From Nonomuraea gerenzanensis (lineage in GTDB: Bacteria; Actinomycetota; Actinomycetes; Streptosporangiales; Streptosporangiaceae): a stretch of 64,000 nucleotides of DNA. The position numbers and the translations under genes were made by a program. Location of the stretch: NCBI RefSeq assembly GCF_020215645.1, contig NZ_CP084058.1, forward strand, positions 3,410,001-3,474,000, written 5' to 3'. Shown here in pieces: positions 15,817 to 22,313 of this stretch (position 1 is the stretch's first letter; every line of letters begins with the position of its first letter). The notes beneath the pieces are model-generated. The model made no database searches, had not been told where the DNA came from, and saw nothing but the letters and a program-made list of their open reading frames with translations.

Positions 15817-16836
15817 ATGGACAAGCCGGAAGAGCCGCCACCCGCGGACCCGGGGGAGCCGACCGCCAGCAGACTCACCACCATCGTGCTGATCGTCTCG
15901 CTGGTGCTCGTCGTGCTCATCGCAGGCGTGCTCGGCACTGTCGCCGTCCTGATGACCAGAAGCCCCGACACGCCGCTGTTAGGCGGCGCCCCGCCGCGCT
16001 ACCTGTCGGTGCCCATCCACTTCGCGCCGGTCAGGGAGACCAAGGTCGCGCCCTGCCCGGGTGACCCCGCCGTGCTCGACGCGGCGCAGACCACCTGCTA
16101 CCTGCTGGAGGACGGCGTCACGGTCGCGGCCGTGCAGCGCATCGAGCCGCTGCGCGAGGACGACGGCCTCTACTCCGTGCGCATCGCGGTCGCGCCGGCG
16201 TTCAAGGACAAGCTGGTGCAGCTCGTGGACGAGCTGGCGCCCGAGCAGCAGCAGATCGCGATCGTGCTGGCGCCCGCGCAGGCCGACCAGCCCAAGACCG
16301 TGGTCGCCGCGCCCATCGTCACCCAGCCGATGGACGGCGACAGCGTGAGCATCGCCGGCTTCACCAAGGAGGACGCCGACGCGCTGGTGGCCCGCCTGCT
16401 GGGCGGCACGCCGAGCCCGGGCACGGGCGCCACGACCCCTCCGACCGGCCCCGCCACACCCCCGACCGGCCCCGCCACACCCCCGACCGGCCCCGCCACG
16501 CCCCCGACCGGCCAGCCCACCGGCCCCGCCACGACCGGCCAGCCGACCGGCGGCACCGGCTCCACGGGCTCCACGGGCTCCACGGGCTCCACGGGCTCCA
16601 CCGGGACGACCGGCACGGGAACGACGGGCTCCACAGGCACGGCTGGGCCCGGCGCGACGGCGCCCGCGACGGGCGGCCGGGGCGGCCGGGGCGGCCTCGA
16701 CAAGCGCTACACGAGCTGCAAGGAGGCCGTGGCGGCCGGCGACGGGCCCTACTACAAGGGCACGCACGAGGAGTACGGCTGGTACACCGACGTCGACAAC
16801 AACGGCGTGGCCTGCAACAGCGGCGACATCCGCTAG
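15817..16836 (+). CDS. Membrane protein with SecD P1-head-like domain and C-terminal Excalibur domain
   Basis: Start ATG 15817 (339 aa) is favoured by an upstream AGGATGGGA; ATG 15802 is an alternative. One membrane span lies near residues 26-49. The next ~135 aa resemble the SecD P1 head (AIVLAP...VVAAPIV...SVSIAGFTKEDADALVARLLGG). Two repeat blocks follow (PPTGPAT and GST units). The C-terminus is an Excalibur extracellular Ca2+-binding domain (YTSCKEAVAAG...YGWYTDVDNNGVACNSGD, with its Cys pair and DxDxDG-like loop). Function is unknown; an envelope role is likely. The stop shares CTAG with the convergent NCS2 permease. Confidence 0.8.
   Translation: MDKPEEPPPADPGEPTASRLTTIVLIVSLVLVVLIAGVLGTVAVLMTRSPDTPLLGGAPPRYLSVPIHFAPVRETKVAPCPGDPAVLDAAQTTCYLLEDGVTVAAVQRIEPLREDDGLYSVRIAVAPAFKDKLVQLVDELAPEQQQIAIVLAPAQADQPKTVVAAPIVTQPMDGDSVSIAGFTKEDADALVARLLGGTPSPGTGATTPPTGPATPPTGPATPPTGPATPPTGQPTGPATTGQPTGGTGSTGSTGSTGSTGSTGTTGTGTTGSTGTAGPGATAPATGGRGGRGGLDKRYTSCKEAVAAGDGPYYKGTHEEYGWYTDVDNNGVACNSGDIR
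16438..16602 (+). repeat. In-frame PPTGPAT (21 bp) and GST (9 bp) tandem repeats
   Basis: About three and a half 21-bp units encoding P-P-T-G-P-A-T (16438-16512) and five 9-bp units GGCTCCACG encoding G-S-T (16558-16602) form the extracellular linker before the Excalibur domain. Copies are nearly identical, indicating recent slippage expansion. Confidence 0.9.
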
Positions 16837-18218
16837 GCGAACAGCTCTTCCAGCCAGTCGATGCCGAAGTAGGCCAGGAAGATCAGCGTCACCACCCACA
16901 GCAGCCAGGGGATCTCGGAGAACCGCCCCCTGACCGCCTTGATCAGCGTGTAGACGATCACGCCCGCGCCCACGCCGTTGGTGATCGAGTACGTGAACGG
17001 CATCAGCGCGATCGTCAGAAATGCCGGCACGGCCAGCTCCAGGTCGTCCCACGGCACGTTCCTGCTCTGCGTCATCATCAGCGCCCCCACCAGCACCAGC
17101 GCGGGCGCCGCCGCGGCGGCGGGCACCACCGCGGCCAGCGGCGTGAACAGCAGCGTCAGCCCCAGCAGCGCACCCGTCACCACGCTGGCCAGGCCGGTAC
17201 GCGCGCCCTCCCCGACACCGGCGGCCGACTCCACGAACACGGTGTTGGCCGAGGCGCTGGCCGCGCCGCCCACCATGCCGCCCACCCCGTCCACGGTCAG
17301 GATGCGGCCCAGCCGGGGCACCCGGCCCTGCTCGTCCACCAGCCCCGCCTCGTCGCTGACGCCGATGATCGTGCCCATGGCGTCGAAGAAGCCCGACAGC
17401 ACCAGCGTGAACAGCACCACGGTGGCCGTCAGCGCCCCCGCCGTGACGAACCCGCCGAACAGGTCGAACTGGCCGACCAGCCCGAAGTCCGGCGCCGCCA
17501 CCAGCGACTCCGGCATGCGCGGCGCGACCACGCCCCAGGCCGCCGGGTCGATGGTGTTGACCGAGTTGACCACGATGGCCAGCACCGCGGTGACGGCGAT
17601 GCTGATGAGGATGGCGGCGGGGACGCGGCGCACGTACAGGAGGATCATCAGCAGCAGGCCGAAGCAGAAGACCGCGACCGGCCAGCCCGTGAGGTGCCCG
17701 GTCGCGCCGAGCTGCACGGGGGTGCCCGAGCCCGAGGCGACGAAGCCCGCGTCCACCAGGCCGATCAGTGCGATGAACAGGCCGATCCCGACGCTGATCG
17801 CGTGCTTGAGCGCCAGCGGGATCGCGTTCATGATCAGGGTGCGCAGGCCGGTCACGGCCAGCACGATGATCACGAAGCCTTCCAGCACGACCAGGCCCAT
17901 GGCCTGCGCCCAGGTCATGTGCGGGGCGGCCTGATAGGCGACGACCGCGTTCAGGCCCAGCCCCGCGGCCAGGCCGAACGGGGCGTTGCCGACGAACGCC
18001 ATGAGCAGCGTGGTGATCGCCGCGGCCAGCGCCGTGGAGGTGGTCAGCTCGGCGATCGAGAGCCGGGCGCCGGTGACGTCCTTGGCCCCGGCCAGGATGA
18101 TCGGGTTGAGCAGGATGATGTAGGCCATGGCCATGAACGTGGTGAGGCCGCCGCGCACCTCACGGCCTGCGGTGGTGCCGCGCCCCGTCAGCTCGAAGAA
18201 TCTGTCGAGCACCGCCAT
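16833..18218 (-). CDS. NCS2 family purine permease (AzgA-like)
   Basis: This 461-aa protein has about 12 membrane spans. It has AzgA/PbuG-type signatures: REVRGGLTTFMAMAYIILLNP at the N-terminus, GLAAGLGLNAVVAYQ, FFDAMGTIIGVSDEAGLVD, and ASASANTVFVESAAGVGEGARTG. The family imports adenine, guanine or hypoxanthine by proton symport. It is third on the minus strand after the molybdopterin subunit and a small EF-hand gene, and a PucR regulator is nearby, which fits purine use. AAGGGGGG precedes the ATG, and a hairpin covers that site and the start codon. Exact substrate is unproven. Confidence 0.93.
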   Translation of the reverse strand: MAVLDRFFELTGRGTTAGREVRGGLTTFMAMAYIILLNPIILAGAKDVTGARLSIAELTTSTALAAAITTLLMAFVGNAPFGLAAGLGLNAVVAYQAAPHMTWAQAMGLVVLEGFVIIVLAVTGLRTLIMNAIPLALKHAISVGIGLFIALIGLVDAGFVASGSGTPVQLGATGHLTGWPVAVFCFGLLLMILLYVRRVPAAILISIAVTAVLAIVVNSVNTIDPAAWGVVAPRMPESLVAAPDFGLVGQFDLFGGFVTAGALTATVVLFTLVLSGFFDAMGTIIGVSDEAGLVDEQGRVPRLGRILTVDGVGGMVGGAASASANTVFVESAAGVGEGARTGLASVVTGALLGLTLLFTPLAAVVPAAAAAPALVLVGALMMTQSRNVPWDDLELAVPAFLTIALMPFTYSITNGVGAGVIVYTLIKAVRGRFSEIPWLLWVVTLIFLAYFGIDWLEELFA

Positions 18219-18268
18219 TCCCCCCTTGTGATCAGGGGGAATGCCGGGTTGCCTACCCCGCAGGGGGT
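18216..18268 (-). promoter_or_regulatory. Tandem hairpins covering the permease ribosome-binding site and start
   Basis: CATTCCCCC and GGGGGAATG (18216-18224 and 18235-18243, with a 10-nt loop) are a perfect 9-bp inverted repeat. On the mRNA the 3' arm contains both the G-rich ribosome-binding site and the AUG of the NCS2 permease. Just upstream a second small stem, ACCCC/GGGGT (18255-18268), offers another C-rich strand that could compete for the same G-run. This looks like translational control or an intercistronic processing signal. No known riboswitch class is recognised. Confidence 0.5.
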
Positions 18269-18272
18269 GAGA

Positions 18273-18506
18273 TCACGCCTTCTCGTGGCGGCCGTGGCCC
18301 ACCAGGGCGACGAACTCCTCCAGCTTGACCATGCCGTCGCCGTCGCTGTCGGCCGAGGCGATGAACGCCTCGATCTCGCTCTCGGCCGCGCCCTGCCCGC
18401 CGAGCGCCTGGTTGGCCTGCCTGATCTCGTCGGCGGTCAGCAGGCCGTCGCCGTCGGTGTCGAAGCGGTTGAACTCCGCTTCCGCCGCCTCGCGTGCGGT
18501 TGCCAT
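18273..18506 (-). CDS. Small two-EF-hand calcium-binding protein
   Basis: This 77-aa protein carries two canonical EF loops, DTDGDGLLTADE and DSDGDGMVKLEE, one EF pair like calerythrin-type or calmodulin-like bacterial proteins. AAGGGGGC precedes the ATG by 6 bp. It lies between the molybdopterin subunit (34 bp upstream) and the purine permease (54 bp downstream) on the same strand. Such small EF-hand proteins are common in actinomycetes and act as cytoplasmic Ca2+ sensors or buffers; targets are unknown. Confidence 0.93.
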   Translation of the reverse strand: MATAREAAEAEFNRFDTDGDGLLTADEIRQANQALGGQGAAESEIEAFIASADSDGDGMVKLEEFVALVGHGRHEKA

Positions 18507-18520
18507 CGCGGTGCCCCCTT

Positions 18521-18553
18521 GTCTAGCCCTTGTCGGACGTCTAGCCCTTGTCG
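18521..18553 (-). repeat. 15-bp direct repeat containing the stop codon of the molybdopterin subunit gene
   Basis: GTCTAGCCCTTGTCG (plus-strand reading) occurs at 18521-18535 and 18539-18553, an 18-bp period. The copy at 18539 includes the coding end Asp-Lys-Gly-stop. The other repeats the same codons and TAG in frame in the 3' untranslated region and runs into the ribosome-binding site of the EF-hand gene. Confidence 0.9.
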
Positions 18554-20709
18554 AACAAGGCGATATCTTCCGGCCTGATCGGAACGCGAGTCAACCGAAG
18601 TCCCGTGGCCGCTCTGACGGCGGCGGCGATGGCGGGGGTGGAGGAGAGCGTCGGGGGCTCGCCGGCGCCGCGCAGCCCGTACGGAGCCGCCGGGTCCGGA
18701 TTTTCCAGGATTTTCAGCGTCATGGGTGGCATGTCGAGAATGGTGGGGATGAGGTAGTCGGTGAACGACGGGTTCAGCACCTGGCCGTCGCGGACCTGGA
18801 TCTCCTCCATCAGCGCCAGCCCGAGCCCCTGCGCCGAGCCGCCGTGGATCTGGCCCTCCAGCGCCTGCGGGTTCAGCATCCGGCCCACGTCCTGCACCGC
18901 CGCCAGCTCCACCACCTTCACCAGGCCCAGCTCCACGTCCACGTCCACGACCGCGCGGTGCACGCACAACGCGAGCTGCGTGTGCGAGTCGCCCTGGCCG
19001 GTGAGCGGGTCCAGCGGGTACGTCGGCCGGTGCCGGTACTCGCGCGTCTCCTCGATCGGCCCGAACCGCGCCAGCGCCTCCCCGGGCGGCAGCCCCTCGA
19101 ACCGCTTGCGCACCGCCTCGCAGGCCGCCTTGACCGCCCCGCCCGTCACGTACGACTGCCGCGAGGCCGACGACGAGCCCGCGGACCCGACCGAGGTGTC
19201 GGCGGTGGCCACGGTGACGTTCCGGATGCCCAGCTCGGTGCGGGCGATCTGCGCCTGCACGGTCACCAGGCCCTGCCCCACCTCGGCGGCGGCCGTGTGC
19301 ACGGTGACGTGCGGCTCGCCGCCGATCAGCTCGGCCCGCACCCGGGCGGTGGAGTAGTCGTCGAAGCCCTCGGAGAAGCAGATGTTCTTGATGCCCACGC
19401 CGTAGCCGACGCCCCGGCGCACGGACTCGCCGTGGGTGGTCTGGGACACGCCGCCGGGCAGCCCCCGCAGGTCGCCGTCCCCGGTGCCGCGGGGCAGCGG
19501 CATGGCCTCCAGGTCACGCAGCATCTCCGCCAGCGGGGCCGGCGAGTCGATCACCTGGCCGGTGATCAGGTGGGAGCCCTGGGAGACGGCGTTGCGCACC
19601 CGGATCTCGACCGGCGACAGCCCGCACGCCTCGGCCAGCCGGTCCATCTGCGACTCGTAGGCGTAACACGCCTGCACGGCGCCGAAGCCGCGCATCGCGC
19701 CGCACGGCGGGTTGTTGGTGTAGACGCCGGTGGCGTCCACGCGCACGTTCGGCACCTCGTACGGGCCCACGCCCAGCGACGCCGCGTTGCCCACCACGGC
19801 GGGGGAGGAGGAGCAGTACGCGCCGCCGTCGAGCAGGATGTCGGCCTTGACGTAGACGAGCCTGCCGTCGCGGGTGGCGCCGTGCTCGTACCGCATCAGG
19901 GCCGGATGGCGGTGCACGTGGCCGAAGAACGACTCCTCCCGGCCGTACACGATCTTGACGGGGCGGTTCAGCCGCAGGGCCAGCATGCAGGCGTGCACCT
20001 GCATCGACAGGTCCTCGCGGGCGCCGAACGCGCCGCCGACGCCCGACAGCGTCAACCGCACCTTGTCGGGCGGCAGGCCCAGGCAGGGGGCGAGCTGGTC
20101 GCGATCCACGTGCAGCCACTGGGTGGCGATGTAGAGGTCCACGCCGCCGTCCTCGGCGGGCACGGCCAGGCCGGACTCCGGGCCGAGGAAGGCCTGGTCC
20201 TGCATGCCGACCTCGTACTCGCCGGTCACGACCACGTCGGCCTCGAACGTGTCGCCGCGGCGTACCGGCTGGTGGCGGACGAAGTGCTGGGACTGCCTGG
20301 GGTCGGTGATGGCGGGGCGGGGCTCGTACTCGACGACGACGGCCGCCGCCGCCCTGCGTGCCGTCTCCGGGTGGTCGGCCGCCACCAGCGCCACCGGCTC
20401 GCCCTGGTAACGCACCTGGTCGATGGCCAGCACCGGCTGGTCCTTGTGCTCCAGGCCGTAGAACTTCTCACCCGGCACGTCCTCGTGCGTCAGCACGGCC
20501 CGCACGCCAGGGATGCGCAGCGCCGGGCCCACGTCGATCGAGCGCAGCCACGCCGACGGGTGCGGGCTGCGCAGCGTCGCGCCCCACACCATGCCGTCCA
20601 GCCACAGGTCGGAGGCGTAGGCGAACTCGCCGGTCACCTTCAGCGTGGCGTCGGGCCGCCGCGCGCTCTCCCCGACACCGTGCAGGAGCGCATCAGAGGT
20701 CTGCGTCAT
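18541..20709 (-). CDS. Xanthine dehydrogenase family molybdopterin-binding subunit
   Basis: This 722-aa protein matches the large molybdenum subunit of the XdhB/PucD/CoxL-like family. It starts GVGESARRPDATLKVTGEFAYASDL and has the Mo-cofactor segments GGAFGAREDLSMQ and RGFGAVQACYAYESQ. The catalytic Glu is in RGAGEPPT near the C-terminus. The N-terminal a/b hammerhead domain (about 15-125) is also present. Such subunits oxidise purines or aldehydes but need a 2Fe-2S and an FAD subunit; neither is adjacent here. PucR divergently upstream and a purine permease downstream suggest xanthine or hypoxanthine oxidation. GGAGG directly abuts the ATG. Confidence 0.92.
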   Translation of the reverse strand: MTQTSDALLHGVGESARRPDATLKVTGEFAYASDLWLDGMVWGATLRSPHPSAWLRSIDVGPALRIPGVRAVLTHEDVPGEKFYGLEHKDQPVLAIDQVRYQGEPVALVAADHPETARRAAAAVVVEYEPRPAITDPRQSQHFVRHQPVRRGDTFEADVVVTGEYEVGMQDQAFLGPESGLAVPAEDGGVDLYIATQWLHVDRDQLAPCLGLPPDKVRLTLSGVGGAFGAREDLSMQVHACMLALRLNRPVKIVYGREESFFGHVHRHPALMRYEHGATRDGRLVYVKADILLDGGAYCSSSPAVVGNAASLGVGPYEVPNVRVDATGVYTNNPPCGAMRGFGAVQACYAYESQMDRLAEACGLSPVEIRVRNAVSQGSHLITGQVIDSPAPLAEMLRDLEAMPLPRGTGDGDLRGLPGGVSQTTHGESVRRGVGYGVGIKNICFSEGFDDYSTARVRAELIGGEPHVTVHTAAAEVGQGLVTVQAQIARTELGIRNVTVATADTSVGSAGSSSASRQSYVTGGAVKAACEAVRKRFEGLPPGEALARFGPIEETREYRHRPTYPLDPLTGQGDSHTQLALCVHRAVVDVDVELGLVKVVELAAVQDVGRMLNPQALEGQIHGGSAQGLGLALMEEIQVRDGQVLNPSFTDYLIPTILDMPPMTLKILENPDPAAPYGLRGAGEPPTLSSTPAIAAAVRAATGLRLTRVPIRPEDIALFDKG

Positions 20710-20804
20710 CCTCCGAGTAGAGCACCGGGCCTCGGGGCCGTCCTATCCGCGCGATGTCAAATTGCGGTCATCGCTTGCAACATACGACTTGTACATTCCT
20801 ACAG

Positions 20805-22298
20805 GTGCGCATCTCCGACCTGCTGACCATCGACGATCTGCGCCTGCGGCTGCTCACCGGCGACCCGGCCCGCGAGTTCAGCACCGTGCACATCACCGAC
20901 CTGCCCGAGCCCGGCCGCTACCTCAGCGGCGGCGAGCTGGTGCTGACCGGGCTGATGTGGTGGCACGAGCCGCCGGACTCCGCCCGGTTCGTGGCCGCGC
21001 TGGCCGAGGCCGGCGTCGCCGCGCTCGGCGCCGGGCAGGCGTGGCTCGGGCACGTGCCGGACGACCTGGTGGCCGCCTGCGCGGACGCCGGGCTGCCGCT
21101 GGTGGAGGTGCCCGTCGAGGTCTCCTTCCGCACGCTGGCCGAGACGGTGGTGCCCCGGCTGGCCGGTGACGTGCGCGACGCGCTCGGCCGCCACCGCAGG
21201 CTCGTCGCGGCCATCGCCGAGGGCGCCGACCTGCGCGAGCTGTTCGAGCTGACCGCCGCCGAGCTGGGCGTCACCGGGGCGGTGGTGTCCGCCTCCGGCG
21301 AGGTGCTCGTCGGCGCGGCCGGCGACCCGGTGGGCCTGGCCAAGGCCTACCTCACGGCTCCGCGCCTGCCGGTCAAGGTCGGCGACCACACGATCTTCGC
21401 TGTCGGGCGCGGCCACCGGGCCGCCGGCTGGGCGCTGGCCTGCGACGGCGACCTGATGGACCGCGCCGACCTGGGCTACGAGCTGGCCGCCTGCGTGGGC
21501 CTCGAACGCAGCCGGATGGAGGAGGGCCGCCGGGTCGAGCGCCGGCTCATCGAGCAGCTCATCGTGGCGGCGCTGGGCGGGGCCGACGTGGCGGAGCTCA
21601 ACGCCGGGCTGCGGACGTGCGGGGTGGCCGCGGCGGAGCCGTACGCGATCGTGAACGTCACCGCGCCCCGGCCGGGCGCCACCCGCGGGCCCGACCCCGC
21701 CACCCTCGGCGGCCAGGTCGTCGAGGAACTGCTCGGCCGCGAGGTCGTGGCGGCGGCGGGCGCGGACGGCGCGATCGCCGTGGTCCCGCTGCGCGAGCGC
21801 ACCACCGCCGAGCTGGCCGACCGGCTGCGCGCCGGCGCCGGCGTGCTGGCCGCGCTGCCCGACACCCGCCTGTGCGCGGGGCTCAGCGGCGCGCTGACGG
21901 GCGCCGCCGCCGTCAAGGGCGGCGTGGAGGAGGCCGGGCACGCCAGGCGGCTGGCCGAGGCCCGCGGCGGCGGGGTGGTGACCAGCGACGAGATCTACAC
22001 GCACGCGCTGCTGCTGGCCACGGTGCCGGGTGACATCCGCCGCTCGTTCGCCGCCCGGCTGCTGTCGCCGCTGCTCGACTACGACCGCAGGCACCAGTCG
22101 GAGCTGGTGCGCACGCTCGGGATCTTCCTCGACTGCGCCGGGTCGTGGAACGCCTGCGCCGAGCAGCTCCATGTGCATGTGAACACCGTGAGGTACCGGG
22201 TGCGCAGGATCGAGGAGCTGACGGGCAGAGACCTGTCGACGATGGCCGATCGGGTGGACTTCTTCCTGGCGCTCAGGGACACGGCGCCGCCCCGCTGA
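20805..22298 (+). CDS. PucR-family transcriptional regulator
   Basis: The protein begins at GTG 20805 with VRISDLLTIDDLRLRLLTGD and is 497 aa. It has the N-terminal PucR ligand domain (about 1-125), a middle GGDEF-like/CdaR region, and the C-terminal PucR-type helix-turn-helix (LLDYDRRHQSELVRTLGIFL then CAEQLHVHVNTVRYRVRRIEEL). PucR proteins control purine catabolism or related nitrogen pathways. It is divergent from the molybdopterin subunit gene with 95 bp between them, the usual layout for direct control. It converges on the SARP gene. No ideal ribosome-binding site is visible before the GTG. Confidence 0.93.
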   Translation: MRISDLLTIDDLRLRLLTGDPAREFSTVHITDLPEPGRYLSGGELVLTGLMWWHEPPDSARFVAALAEAGVAALGAGQAWLGHVPDDLVAACADAGLPLVEVPVEVSFRTLAETVVPRLAGDVRDALGRHRRLVAAIAEGADLRELFELTAAELGVTGAVVSASGEVLVGAAGDPVGLAKAYLTAPRLPVKVGDHTIFAVGRGHRAAGWALACDGDLMDRADLGYELAACVGLERSRMEEGRRVERRLIEQLIVAALGGADVAELNAGLRTCGVAAAEPYAIVNVTAPRPGATRGPDPATLGGQVVEELLGREVVAAAGADGAIAVVPLRERTTAELADRLRAGAGVLAALPDTRLCAGLSGALTGAAAVKGGVEEAGHARRLAEARGGGVVTSDEIYTHALLLATVPGDIRRSFAARLLSPLLDYDRRHQSELVRTLGIFLDCAGSWNACAEQLHVHVNTVRYRVRRIEELTGRDLSTMADRVDFFLALRDTAPPR

Positions 22299-22313
22299 TC
22301 GGGTGGGGCCCGC

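Noticed and set aside
16438..16602. Regular repeats that might be read as a CRISPR array
   Set aside because: The units are 9 and 21 bp without unique spacers and are in frame within a coding sequence.
18325..20826. An 833-codon open frame on the plus strand opposite the molybdopterin subunit gene
   Set aside because: It is antisense to a clear, family-matching gene and its product is low-complexity Arg/Gly/His. Such frames arise from the codon bias of high-GC DNA.
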